Below are positions 22,440-33,795 of a DNA stretch of 64,000 bases, in pieces; positions within the stretch are counted from its first letter, which is position 1, and each line of letters opens with the position of its first letter. A model generated the notes under the pieces. That model worked only from the letters and a program-made list of their open reading frames with translations, was not told where the DNA came from and ran no database searches. The translations under genes and the position numbers were made by a program. The DNA comes from Brachypterus glaber (lineage: Eukaryota; Arthropoda; Insecta; Coleoptera; Kateretidae). The stretch spans positions 93,618,988-93,682,987 of the forward strand of contig OY294045.1 in the NCBI GenBank assembly GCA_958510825.1, in the 5' to 3' direction.

Positions 22440-22990
22440 AGCAATCATTTTCCAGTTTATATTTCCCTTTATGCAACTTCATGGCGACCAACACGGCGAT
22501 TTTCTGGCGTCCATATATTCCCTGTACTTTCCCGGGGCCCTAAGGCGGCTGTTCGACCAACAAGCGTTGAATAACGGCCGCTAAAGAAACCCCACGGGAT
22601 ATCCCTAACATGACAGCCATGTTCTCGTATCCCGCCAAATATTAACACGTTTAGCCATAACTCAAACAGAACTAATAATACAAAGTGGGGTGCTGTTTAA
22701 TTGCCTAAAATTTTAAGGTTTACTTTCAACACATTCGCGACGAAGGTGTTTACGGTAAAACTCAACTAGGCAATTGTTTGTATTTTATTAACATCGTATA
22801 TAATCAATATTTTCGGCCGAATGCAAAAACCCTGGTACACCGATGTATATACATTATATGTGCAGTCTTAAATCCAATATCGTAAGTATAACTGGTAAGC
22901 ATTGGATTTAAAGGAGTATAGAAACTGAATTAAACCGTGTACCACTGGTGGCGCACGTCGTCGCGAGCGTGTTAATTGTGCTTACCTTTA
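22440..22990. other. GC-richer non-coding block
   Basis: The segment 22485-22640 is clearly richer in GC than the rest of the window (for example TTTCCCGGGGCCCTAAGGCG), as is 22935-22975. There is no long ORF and no repeat partner in the window. It could be single-copy host sequence. Confidence 0.3.
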
Positions 22991-23283
22991 TATTTTTTGT
23001 TAAAGATATAGATTTACTTAAATCTTAAGGTTATTTTTTCCTTTAAAGCTTGTCGTTGACTTTTGTTATATCTTTAAATAGCATTTTTGTTATTATTTGG
23101 TATTTGACCAAAATCAGTCAAAGATTTATTTATTTGAACTCCTTTAGAATATTTCGATGAGAGTGCGTTGAAAGAAAACGTCAAATTAAGGAACTACTTT
23201 CTGGGTGAATTAAGAAAATAATGGAGCAAATAAAATATTATTTAGATCCATATTTTTTCGTTCTAACCTATAATTTAAAAATA

Positions 23284-23838
23284 ATTTTTTCGTGTTTCCG
23301 TTTTACTTTATTTTTATTTTCTCGGCTCCTATGGGTCCAATCGAGACGAATTAAAATTAGTTTGATAAAGTAAAGGAACATATAAAATAAAAATAAAATA
23401 TAAATAAATAAAAAAAAAATTTACACCAGGTTAAAGTACATATAAAAACCTACATTTAAAAGAAAAAAAGTTGGGTGTACGATACTTTGCCCAAAAATGG
23501 CGAGCAAATATTTTTTTTTATAAAATTAAGTACATGGTTTTAAGCAATATTTTAAAACCAAATTTGGTTCACTTATTTAAAACTATTGGAAGTACACTTT
23601 AACAAATTTTCGCTTAAATATATACATTTTGGACAAAATTACAAAAAAAAATACAAAAAAGTAACAAAAGCAACGGTTTTAGTTTTTTTTTGAGGTTATG
23701 AAATTGTGTTGAAAAAAAGTATTTTTGATAGTTTTAAAGGGACATGTATAACGAACATAATACTTTTTAAATCGTCGCGATTGGACCCATAGGCGCCGAG
23801 AAAATAAAAAAACTAAAACGAAAACCCGAAAAGATTAT
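23284..23838. mobile_element. Inverted-repeat element with CTCGGC.CCTATGGGTCC arms
   Basis: CTCGGCTCCTATGGGTCCAA near 23322 is mirrored by TTGGACCCATAGGCGCCGAG near 23783. Pairing extends outward through the (T)n/(A)n flanks to GTTTCCGTTTTA and AAAACGAAAACCC. The interior is AT-rich and non-coding. Confidence 0.7.
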
Positions 23839-23989
23839 TATTTATTTTTAAGTAAAAAAAAAGATGGATTCTGCCCTGCACAGAATGGAAAAAATCAATT
23901 TACAGACGCTTTTGGATGTCCAGAACAAATTGGAAAAAAAATCGCGCTATTACAAAATTTCCGGTTATATGGCTCCACTATAAAATATA

Positions 23990-24309
23990 TAATTTATTAT
24001 TCCATCAATCTATTTTCTAATCATCGTACAGAGTGATATTGGTAGACTGACAGTTTCGGGCTGCTGGCCCTCTTCAGTACCAAGAGTCAACTCTGCACGC
24101 TGATTAAGAAAACGTTTTTAGACTTTACTCGCAAAAGGAATATAGCCATTAGATTGATGTAGACTTGTGCGCCATCTATTTCTAGATGTAGACAACTACT
24201 CATACCTCTCCTTATCTGGAGACTTTGAATGGTAGCAGCCCGAAACTGTCAGTCTACCAATATCACTCTGTACGATGATTAGAAAATAGATTGATGGAAT
24301 AATAAATTA
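23990..24309. mobile_element. MITE with perfect 76-bp inverted ends and a hammerhead ribozyme
   Basis: Positions 23990-24065 and 24234-24309 are perfect reverse complements. The 168-bp middle has no ORF. The left end plus adjacent interior encodes a complete hammerhead ribozyme on the minus strand; the right end carries only its 3' half. Paired inverted end repeats with a hammerhead are reported for Penelope-like elements (pLTRs), so this may be a short PLE derivative rather than a DNA-transposon MITE. Confidence 0.75.
24039..24083 (-). ncRNA. Hammerhead ribozyme, type I, minimal
   Basis: The minus strand reads TTGGTA, CTGAAGA, GGGC-CAGCA-GCCC, GAA, ACT-GTC-AGT, C, TACCAA. This matches the hammerhead consensus CUGANGA / GAAA / GUC. 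Stem I is TTGGTA with TACCAA (6 bp), stem II GGGC with GCCC (4 bp), stem III ACT with AGT (3 bp). The predicted cleavage site is after the C that follows AGT (24045 on the plus strand). All invariant core bases are present. Activity is inferred, not shown. Confidence 0.8.
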
Positions 24310-24437
24310 ATATTTTTATAATTTTGTTTAAAATTAAAAATTTCTGTCCTTATAAAATATATACTTATGTAAGTTATATTTATATACTTATATGAATGTA
24401 AGTTGAATTTGTGTGTGAATATATTCTTTTTTTCCAG

Positions 24438-24675
24438 GTGTGAAGAACATAAAGAGGTTTGGGCTTTTCTACAGGATGCAGGACAATTTGTTATTTTAAA
24501 CATGGCGGGTAAAGGGGTACCAGGGTTTTTCGTTTGGCAATGCGAGAAGTGCAATTTTCATCAACATTTGTTTAGGATCCTTGACGTGTGGCAAAACGGT
24601 TCATACACCCTACAAATAATTTATCATCGCTGTGGCTACACTGAGATAAATTTTTACATCCACGTGCATGGGTAA
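24438..24675 (+). CDS. Possible terminal exon of unknown gene
   Basis: A run TTCTTTTTTTCCAG ends at 24437. An open frame then runs 78 codons to TAA at 24673-24675. It has good composition and several Cys/His (CEEHKEVW, WQCEKCNFHQH, YHRCGY), which could bind zinc. I do not recognise the family. Upstream is intronic-looking AT sequence, then the hammerhead MITE. Alternatives are a transposase fragment or chance. No upstream exon was found. Confidence 0.35.
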
Positions 24676-24689
24676 TTTATATGCAGCTG

Positions 24690-25480
24690 CTGCTGATATG
24701 AGTTTACACTCGAAGCGTTAATATAAATGCGGTGTGTATTATATTTTTACATCCAGTGTGTAAAGTTTACATCAACGCGTAAATATACTTTTTACCTAAA
24801 ACCCTTCAATTTATTAAAAAAAAATAGAATAACCATTTTGTTATTTTTCTATTTATGAATAGTGTTTTATGGAAAAACTACGCAACAGAAAAATAAAACG
24901 TATATTCGTAATCAGCGCTACAAAAAGTACCAATATAAAATAGAAACAGAAAACATACACTTAACAACTCAAAATTTGCAGGCCAGTATTACCGCCTAAA
25001 TAAGTAAAATATTATAAAATTTATGTTTTAAGGATATTGTATTAATCACGGTTTTTAAATATTTACTTTTAACCAACACTTACCAATTATTTCTTTGAAA
25101 AATCTAGCACACACAAAATTATGCGTACGCTCTTACAAACGTAAACAATTATAATGGTCGACAGCCACCAGAATCGATGAAGCAGGAACTCTGGCTTCTC
25201 GAGTCACATGACAAGCTTAACGCCCGCGATTGGCTGGCTTGTACATCAGAAGTGTGATTTTTACACTTCGGGTGTATTGTTGCTAAAGGTATGTTTATAA
25301 AAATACACTTTCTTGAGCTCCGAGTGTATTGTTGCAGAAGGTATGAATGTAAAAATACACACTCTAGGTCAAAATCACCTCACCTGTGTAGTGTCACATC
25401 AATTTTGATGTACATTTATATAAAGGTGTAAAATTTACACATTTATAGAGTGTATTTTTTTACACCTTTTTAATGTAATT
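24690..25480. repeat. Repeat-rich segment with GTGTA/TTTACA motifs
   Basis: Strings such as GAGTGTATTGTTGC, GTAAAAATACAC and TTTACACCTTT recur in both orientations at 24700-24790 and 25250-25470. The pattern suggests a degraded inverted-repeat element. Boundaries cannot be set. Confidence 0.4.
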
Positions 25481-25589
25481 TCTTTCAGTAAAAAGTCCAA
25501 GTAGATATTTTGGACTTTTTACGGTTGAAATATTTATATTCTAGGGTTATTTGTACAGTAGAAATTACAAATTGTACTAAACGTCTGGG

Positions 25590-25859
25590 GTGCTAACCAA
25601 CGAATTAATAACTCTTCTCTCTAGAATAAGCATTTTATTCGTTAAAACTGACAAAAACGTCGGCAACATAAACATTCGTCTGTCTTACTCGCACATCTTT
25701 GTTCTAACAGAGACAACAATACCAATTAGTGGTAATTGTTATTGTTCAGGCCTGAATATACCTACTATTTGTTTACAAACAAACCGAGATGTTGGCGATA
25801 CTTTATTTTAACGGTATGCGTATTCTAGAAAGAAGAGTTATTAGTTCGTTGGTGCTAAC
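25590..25859. mobile_element. hAT-type MITE with 8-bp target duplication
   Basis: GTGCTAAC at 25590-25597 and 25852-25859 flanks a 254-bp element (25598-25851). The ends are CAACGAATTAATAACTC and, inverted, CAACGAACTAATAACTC, paired for about 31 bp with three mismatches. The 8-bp duplication and the CA..G start fit the hAT superfamily. The open frame inside is unsupported. Confidence 0.85.
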
Positions 25860-26044
25860 GCAACCTACACTCAGAATTTGTTACCGAATTACATACCTTT
25901 TCTCTTTATTTTAAAGTTAGAGGTTTTAAATTTGTAGCATCTATTATAATAATTATTGGTAAAAATTTTTAATTGCTAAAAAAAAAGTACATTGAAGTCG
26001 CTTCCGGTTTAACCGGAGATGATACTAACTTTCGATTACACATG

Positions 26045-26262
26045 GTCCTGTTACATCCAGTATATCGTAACCCAATCAAATTCATACATTTCATACCCCG
26101 TTTCTCGCGATATTAAAAGCTGTAGAGATTTCATATTTTAGTTATCTCCCAAATAGGGGGGTGTTAAAGGGGTAGCCAACATATAAAATCTCTTCAGCCT
26201 TTAATAACGCGAGAACCGGGGTATGAAGTGTATGAATTTTGGTAAATTTTCGTTACTTAATA
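26045..26262. mobile_element. Short palindromic MITE
   Basis: CAAATTCATACATTTCATAC near 26078 mirrors GTATGAAGTGTATGAATTTT near 26221. CTCGCGATATTAAAAGCTG mirrors CAGCCTTTAATAACGCGAG. The centre is about 60 bp. Outer ends are degraded. Confidence 0.7.
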
Positions 26263-26343
26263 TATGGACAGCCCTTAACAATAACAGAATAACGTTATGT
26301 ATTACTGTAACAAATTATATTCGTTAACTAAAGCAGAGACACT

Positions 26344-26543
26344 NNNNNNNNNNNNNNNNNNNNNNNNNNNNNNNNNNNNNNNNNNNNNNNNNNNNNNNNN
26401 NNNNNNNNNNNNNNNNNNNNNNNNNNNNNNNNNNNNNNNNNNNNNNNNNNNNNNNNNNNNNNNNNNNNNNNNNNNNNNNNNNNNNNNNNNNNNNNNNNNN
26501 NNNNNNNNNNNNNNNNNNNNNNNNNNNNNNNNNNNNNNNNNNN
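26344..26543. other. Assembly gap (200 N)
   Basis: Exactly 200 unknown bases, a common placeholder length for a gap of unknown size. Sequence on either side has no repeat that would identify the missing part. Confidence 0.99.
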
Positions 26544-27649
26544 CAAGATAAAAAGAAATAAAAATGTAAATATTTAAAACCCCGCGTCAACGCTAGACTC
26601 GAAGCGGCGCCTATGCGAGTACTGGAAATTCGCCGAGTACTGCTTATAAGCTTTAAGTATATAAGTTTAACTACAATACTAGAGTATCAAATTATTATTT
26701 TAGTGTAGTTCTTATACAATCAAAACCTGTTTTGTTTATTGATACTATTAAATTCTATATTTGTTTTGTACATAGTTTTATATATCGCAATAATCTTAAA
26801 AATTAAAACTAACAATATGTTTTGATATATTTTTACAAAAGATAAAAGTAAATATACTAAGTAAATATAAATGTGAGTATAATCTGTTGAAAATTAATAA
26901 GATACTCTAAAATCTTATCCTTGGAGAGAGAAATCGTGTTATTTCAAAACGTTTCGCGAAGATTTCAAGATGATATCTAATAATTTGTGAGAATATTTTA
27001 AACTTAATCCACTCAGTTTACATTTCTCTAAAATCTGCTAAATAAATATAGTGCAAAGACAGGTCCCACATCTACCAGTTTGCATTAGACTGGAAAAACA
27101 AAATTAAAGATATAAGTTACAGAAATTTTGCTACTTACTCTAACACAATATTATTTTGAGACACAATAGCTTTTGTACAAATTGTTTGAACAGCTTTATT
27201 AGTATATTACATAACTAGTGTGGAAAGTGACATATGTCACGAGAGTGACTTCTTAATTTAATATTTTCTAATTTTTATTACTTATTCTGAGAATTTTTGA
27301 GAAAAGCAAAACAGAAAATAGCATACATATTTATATATGTATGTCAACAGGAAATATGTTTTGAATTTACATTTAGTTTTCTTGGTTTTATATTTAATAC
27401 AACATATTATGCGAGCTTCCACACTGTTTAATGGGTTGCCTAACCTTAAGGATCTTTTAAATCAAGGAAAATTTGACAGTTTACTAATTAAATTTGATTT
27501 CTGTGGATATGCTACCATATAAGACTAAAATTCTACAATGTTTTCATTTCATGAGGAAATATTGATGTTTATTATAAAATGTAAGATAACTAAATCACAA
27601 ATTAAGTATTTTTTTTTAAATCTAGACATTTGACTTGTTTGTTTGACTT
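26544..27649. other. Unassigned AT-rich sequence
   Basis: A 61-codon frame at 27337-27522 has no features. No repeats recognised. Confidence 0.35.
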
Positions 27650-27903
27650 TGTTTGTTTTTAACCTCGTACTATTCTACTTAATTAAGCATCCCCTAAGTC
27701 CAGGACTTGTGTGGGCTAGTAGTAGAGGGAACCACCGGCTTTAATTGACTTTCGAACCATTATATCTAGGGAGTACGCCTTCGCCAAATTTCAATTATTA
27801 ATTAACTGAAAAAGGCAATCGGCGCCAGTGAGGTTTGAACTCACGATCATTAGATCAGTGTCAGGATATATCGATGCCATTGACCGCTGAGCTAAATCTC
27901 CCA
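27650..27903 (-). mobile_element. tRNA-derived SINE, copy 2
   Basis: On the minus strand: GGGAGATTTAGCTCAGCGG (canonical A box), GTGAGTTCAAACCTCAC (B box and T arm), then the body shared with copies 1 and 3. It lacks about 14 bp of the body after GGCGAAGGCG. The 3' end is AACAAACAAAG-like rather than (ATGTA)n. Confidence 0.85.
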
Positions 27904-28742
27904 ACAAAACAAATTAAGTTATATTAAACTGGGTCAAAATAGTTAGGTTATAACTATAGTTTTTATTTTTGACATGAAAAACAGAAATATTTGGATTGAA
28001 AAACATAAAAGACATCAAAAAAGTCTGCAATGAAAGGTGGAAAATGGCATATAAAACGAGGTGAGTAAAATTCATATAATTTACAACGTAAATATCTAAA
28101 TAAAATTAGGCAAACCTACATACGTATATATCAAACTAGGGTGATATGAAAATATCAAACAAGGGTGATATAAGGCGTTTTCTAAAGAACAAGAGAGTGT
28201 GGTAAATGTAATTTTCATAGGGAATCGTGGGAAGAATTAATTTTTACTCATCTACAGCAAGGCCAAATTAAGGTTATATTTTTAATGTGTATATGCGTGT
28301 ATGTGTACAAGACCGATTTTTAAAAAAATAGCGTTAAAAGTAAGGTCTTAATCACAAAAATTAATTTAAATGCAAAATAAGTTAAAAAAAAGTGTGTTTT
28401 AATACCTAATTTTAAAATTCTAAAATATAAAAGCAAAAGTTTGTAAAATTAGGATCGAAAATCCAAGTTAAAGATTTTTTCACGTTATATCATTTTCATG
28501 CCAGTCTTATATGCCACATTATCAGCAACACAAACTAAAGTTATATTAGTAAGTCATTTCAAGTCTGCTAAATCTGCAACGTAACGATTTAGCGTCGCTA
28601 GCGGCTTGACGCCTGGCGTCTTCGAAAGGGAGGCTCAAATCGTTTTGCTGCGAAAAACCGAATTGAATTTTAATATTAAAACAAGACCGACTGATTAGGT
28701 TTATCGGTTGTTTGCTTTACCACGAATAAATAATGATAAACC
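27904..28742. other. Unassigned sequence
   Basis: The short repeat AGGGTGATAT occurs twice at 28137 and 28164. A GC-richer patch lies at 28590-28660. No gene is evident. Confidence 0.35.
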
Positions 28743-28993
28743 ATTAGATCATATATACATAGATATGGCATTAATGTTGATTTGTTTTATGTAGAACATA
28801 TACAAAGCCAATTGTAAACAAACCACTATAGCGGTGAGGTTGCGAGGAGGTGAAGTATAACATATTTTTCAACAAACCACTATAGCGGTGGGTGGTGACC
28901 AGAAGCGGGAAGGTGAAATCTACCTGGATATAGCAATGAAAACATTTCGGTTTGACGTGGACTCAAGGCGCATCTATGTATATATGATCTAAA
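28743..28993. mobile_element. MITE with 20-bp inverted ends
   Basis: TAGATCATATATACATAGAT at 28745-28764 is the reverse complement of 28972-28991. Two direct copies of CAAACCACTATAGCGGTG lie inside (about 28819 and 28874). Confidence 0.75.
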
Positions 28994-29215
28994 GACCACT
29001 TTACACGGAGCAATTTCTACGCAAGTTTGATGCTATGCAAGTTTGCTGCCAGAGGACAATTGGACATTGATTTGCCTTTTCAAGGAAGTTTTTTAGTTAG
29101 ACAGACCGACCTATTATTAAGAATAATAATTATTAACATGTGCAGTTGCTACTATATTAGTAAAATGAAATCGATTTGGTAACTTTTTTTTCCAGGTTGG
29201 TTAGGACTAACACTT

Positions 29216-29314
29216 GATACGAAATATTCATACCATATCTAGAGCTAGAATAGATTCATTCTGTGTTTGAAAAGTGTGTGTATTTGCTTACATTCTAAAG
29301 CAGTCGTAGAAAAA
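29216..29314 (-). mobile_element. HP3 fragment (5' end)
   Basis: About 100 bp matching 51911-52012, ending (minus-strand start) in the sub-terminal motif GCAGTCGTAGAAAA on the plus strand. The hairpin part of the family is missing here. Confidence 0.7.
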
Positions 29315-29334
29315 TATATTTCTATATTACAGTC

Positions 29335-29412
29335 TGCCTGCCACCAGTGTCGTCTTGTAATATTTTTATGAACTGTTAAATATGGCCGCCGTTAAATCCG
29401 TATATTGTAGAG
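29335..29412. mobile_element. Fragment of inverted element PAL-G
   Basis: GTCTGCCTGCCACCAGTGTC through AAATATGGCCGCCGTTAAAT matches the right arm of PAL-G near 47070-47140. Confidence 0.65.
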
Positions 29413-30056
29413 AAAAAAAAAAACATAAAAATATATTTTAAAGAAAATAATTTAATTTTCTTAAATAAATATTTAATATTATAAAATATGTAGTTAGATA
29501 CCCTTTGGTATTTTTGCTTTGAAAAAAAGTACATTTAAAGTATATTGCGCTTTAAATGTCTATAGAAGATACACCTGCAAAAATTTAATATAATTTTATT
29601 GGTAAAAAGAGAAATTCTAGTATAGAATAAGAAGCTTTTGAAAACATTCGCGTTTAAATTTTTGCATAAATTGGCCTCAAGACGACTGCAATTGCAGAAA
29701 TTTCCACTTTAATACACCTGTAACTAGCACTGGGACTGTTGTTTGAGAAAAAATCACTTTCATATATTTCTGGGAGGCTTTACTATTTTATTTTAAAAAT
29801 ATTTTAAAAATATGGTATACATAACTGTACAATGTACGGCGTAAATGCTTCATTTTATAAAAAAGAAAAAAACGTACAGAGTACGTTAAAAAATATAAAT
29901 ATTTAATCCGGAAATTTTTAATATAGTTTAAAATCGAGGTTTTAATACAGTAAGTGTATATGAGATCTCCCCATAGTAATGAGTGATAGAGATATAAGCG
30001 TACATACAGATTTAGTGGGAAGTATTCTGTGGTGCTGGCCAACTGAATAACTCAGT
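29413..30056. other. Unassigned AT-rich sequence
   Basis: No gene or repeat recognised. Confidence 0.3.
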
Positions 30057-30121
30057 AACTGAGCCTCAGTTAAACTGAGCCTCAGGTAAACTGAGCCTCA
30101 GGTAAACTGAGCCTCAGTTCG
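30057..30121. repeat. 16-bp tandem repeat, four copies
   Basis: CTGAGCCTCAGKTAAA repeats four times. Each unit carries the small palindrome CTGAGCCTCAG. Confidence 0.9.
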
Positions 30122-30139
30122 CCTTAGACAAAGCTTACA

Positions 30140-30452
30140 GGATTTTCGCGGAGTAGAAAAAGCCCTAAGGGAGCTATGACCCCACCTAAGGGTACATCTA
30201 AAAAGTAGTTTTTATTTAATATTTCTGGAACCCTATAAAACCACAGTAAAGAAATTTTGCACATGCCTTAACATTGATAAAGGCCATCATTTCATGTAAT
30301 TTTAACTAGGGACGTGCGAAATGGAGGGGCGATGTCACTTTTTTGCCCCAAACTTTTTTATACGTAATTTTTTTGCAATTTTCCGGACCAACCTTAATAG
30401 GAACTTACCTCTTAAATTCCTCGAACTTATTTCTGAATAACCCTGTATAATA
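30140..30452. mobile_element. PAL-A relic
   Basis: Shares GCCCTAAGGGAGCTATGACC, GGGACGTGCGAAATGGAGGG and TTTTTTGCCCCAAACTTTTT with PAL-A, and ends AATAACCCTGTATAA. Confidence 0.7.
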
Positions 30453-30799
30453 ATCTTTTATTTGGTTAATATTTTGCCTCGGAGCACAAAGACTACGTCC
30501 GGACGCGCCCTAGTTATTTTTAATTGCGAACGTTGGCATCTCGTTACCGCTATGGTTCAATATGCACAAGGATGCAGAATTTCCATATAAAAGTGTATAT
30601 TGAAAATAATTAGGCAACTTATACCATTTCTTCATTTTTTGGTCTAATTTACTTACATATTTTTCAAAAGGCGTTCTTTTCTTGTTAAAAATGTATTAGA
30701 GACGGTGGGTATTAAAATTTACATCTTTTGATATTATATTCGCCGAATATCATTTATAAAAGTAACATACCAAGAAATTTTTGTTATTTCGTATTGCAC

Positions 30800-31484
30800 T
30801 TTTATATTTTACATCGGCACTTAGTGCTACTAAGAGTGCCGATGTATTGAAATCTTCGCCGAAAAGTCAAAGTCTTTAACCACGTTTTTTCACATTTCTC
30901 GACGTTTTAGACCATTCTGAGTCGAAATCAGTAAACAAAATTTTTGCGTCCGTCTGTCTGTCTGTCTGGCTGGGTGTAAACTCTCTAACTCCATTTCTAC
31001 ATGAGATATCGACTTGAGGTTTTTTGCATATTGTTTCTTATCGTATTCCAAAGAGCTGATTAGATTTTGGGAGTAAGGGGGTAAAAATAGGGTAAAACTC
31101 CTATTTTTAGCGTTTTTTGTTTATAATTAAGGCAATTATTATTGTATTTGGTTAATTTAGCACTTATATAAAAGATAATTTTAAATTGGTCAAAAAATGT
31201 TATAAACAACGTTTTCCTAAAACGCATTGTTTTCGAGATATTGGCGTTTAAAGCAGTAAAAGGTTTTTTTAGCATATCTCACATATTTATAACCCGATTT
31301 CAAAAAATTATATTTTAAATAAAAGCTCTTTTTAAGCCCTATAAAAAATGTTATACGCAGTTTTTTGCTAGAATATAATGTTTTAAAGATACAGTATTTA
31401 AAATCAAACAAAACACCTAGTTTAAAAGTGTTGCACTTTGAGTGAAATTAAAAAATATATCATTTTTGGGCAGAGTACTTTTAT
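30800..31484. other. Degraded repeat with (GTCT)n segment
   Basis: A short hairpin CATCGGCACTTAGTGC/AGTGCCGATG at 30811-30846 is followed, near 30950, by GTCCGTCTGTCTGTCTGTCTG. Similar simple-sequence patches are common in insect interspersed repeats. No ORF of note. Confidence 0.4.
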
Positions 31485-31670
31485 AACAACAAAGCAATTA
31501 AATTAACGAAGGTAAGATTTGAAACTGGAAACATTGGCATTGTGACATTGCTACTTACGCGCACGCGTGACCTCGGCATTTAGATTATAATCTAAATCAA
31601 AACGTGAGGAGCGACTAATTGTAGATCTAAATGCCGAACTCACCTCCGTTAATTTTATTGCTTCGTTGTT
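31485..31670. repeat. 186-bp hairpin
   Basis: AACAACAAAGCAATTAAATT at the left pairs with AATTTTATTGCTTCGTTGTT at the right. An inner pair, CGGCATTTAGAT/ATCTAAATGCCG, lies at 31574 and 31625. It may be the core of a larger relic ending GGATACCCTGTATA at 32006. Confidence 0.65.
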
Positions 31671-32297
31671 TCCAAAGCAAAAACGCTATTCAAAAATGTA
31701 AAAATCCAAAATAGCGGCTATAAGCCAAAACGAAGTTAAGTGTTACATCTAAAATGCCATGGAAAATATGATATCAAATTTAGACTCCTTGCAAAAAAGT
31801 ACCTAACAATACTGCAGTTAAACACGTCTAGCTTTGTCGGTTTTCGCTCAAAAAAATAAAAACGTAACTCGGAATTTTTAATTTTTTTGCGATAGTTTAA
31901 TAACAAAAAATTACAGGTCAAATTTTCTTTCAGATTATTGATGAGTATAAAAATGCGCATCTTTTTTTCTAATAATAACCGAGATACCCATGCTTGAGGT
32001 CGAAAAACGGATACCCTGTATATAATAACGTTTGACTTTTTATAGGCATGGGTATATAAGTATACTTAATATCTTAAGAACTTATTAAATATCCAATATA
32101 AATTTTATGATGATATTATAGTAAAATTTCATTAACCATTATATGTTTTATGATATTACACTATTATTACTAGATAATAAAATTGAATGAAGACAATTTA
32201 TTAAAGTCTTTTATTTTATTCATCTTTATGATAAATATTTTAAAGCATTTACCTGCCATTCAAATTTTATACTATAAAACTGAAATGTTCTATATAT

Positions 32298-32412
32298 ATA
32301 TATTTATTTATTTATTTATGTACAATTTACTACAGAGTCGTGGAGAGCTCCAAATAAGCTTTTGGCTTTTGCTAGGGGCTCCTCATTAATTTTGTTATAA
32401 ATATTCCAAATC
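32298..32412 (-). mobile_element. LINE 3' end fragment with (TAAA)n tail
   Basis: On the minus strand the sequence ends in ACATAAATAAATAAATA after a GC-richer 90-bp 3' region, as for a truncated non-LTR retrotransposon. No coding sequence is left, so the family is not assigned. Confidence 0.4.
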
Positions 32413-32539
32413 GTATGTTTGCAGTTTACAATAATTTCATCTCCAAATTTAAAATTTTCGCTTTCCTCAATTGATACACATAGCTCTTTCCTTGTATCTC
32501 ATTCTGTCACTCCATTTCCCAATATTTTAATAATATTTA

Positions 32540-32906
32540 CACCCTATAGCATAGGTACTATCCATGATAATCAATATAATCACCACCATTCACACGCCTA
32601 CTTTGTTAATGTCCAAAATAAGACGAGCGTAATTTTGGACATTAACAAAGTAGGCGTGTGAATTGTCGAGATTATATTGTGTATCATGGGTAGTACCTAT
32701 GTCATAGGGTGTGTCATAGAAAAAACTGCGTGTTGTAATGACAGAAAAATCTTGAAGAACAAGCAGAATGACTTTATTTAAAAACGGCTATGTGAGTGAT
32801 TTCAATTTTTGTCAAAAACTGTTTGGAAATGTCCCAAAAACAACCTAAAATAAAAAAATTCGGGGTGGTTTGACTTTCCATTTAACTTTATTTCAGGCTA
32901 ACCGTG
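32540..32906. mobile_element. PAL-E copy 1 (left arm truncated)
   Basis: Near-identical to the right two thirds of PAL-E at 52039-52558. The inverted core CCTACTTTGTTAATGTCC/GGACATTAACAAAGTAGG is intact and the right end is GGCTAACCGTG. Confidence 0.8.
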
Positions 32907-33795
32907 TATAAATATTAAAAATTCATCTACATTAAATAAATAAAAAAAAAATTAAAATTAAAAATAGTAAAGACCAGTTGAATTTAGGGACACTAGATCT
33001 AGGTCTTAAGTTAGCAAGGCGAAAGACAACTGTTGTCTGAAAAACATTTTTTTGTGCCAGTAATTAGACCTAAAATCAAGCAATGTAGTGAATTTTCAAA
33101 CTTTAAAGGGCACAGAACCGCCATTTTAAAAGAAAAATTCAGATTTTTTTTTGAGGTTAGCAATTTACTATCCCTTTATACCGTTTCGTGTTGAAAAGAT
33201 TTAAATAAAAAACCCTTGGGCCTTAAAAAAAAATAAAAAAAGCTAAGCAAATATATTTTTGGAAAAATGGCTGTGAGCGACCTCTAGATTTTTTCAAAAA
33301 TTTTGAAAAAAAATAGGGATGAAACTCTTACCCCATTAAACAAATTTAAGGGGTGCGACCTCCAAACTTTTTAATTTGAAATTTTGTTTGGGTCACATAT
33401 ATACTAATATACTAATTTTTGATGGAATAAAAAACGGCTACACCTACGATTTTGTTCTCAACGAACATGTAATTCTGAAAGCATTAGAAACCATATCCCG
33501 TTGTCAGTTATGGGGTGTTCGATTTTTTTATCTCTGTAAGCTTAAAGCCCACCGTGCCTAATAAACATAAGCTTAGAAGCTTAATTATACGGCATCAATT
33601 CCGAACACGCACGGTTCTCCTTTAATTGACGGCCCTTCGAGATATGGTGCTGATCCATCCACCTGGTTGAAGTGTTTATGTGCGAGGGTATTAATCAGTC
33701 TACTTGTACTGTTTTGCATTTGGGCGTAGAAGGGAAATAGAATTCTGTTACCTATCTTCTAAAGGATATAATATTCTACGTTGTAGAATCTACAC
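32907..33795. other. Unassigned sequence
   Basis: AT-rich with a few short frames. No repeat or gene is recognised. Confidence 0.3.

Noticed and set aside
26297..26590. ORFs spanning 26297-26590
   Set aside because: They consist almost entirely of unknown bases from the assembly gap.
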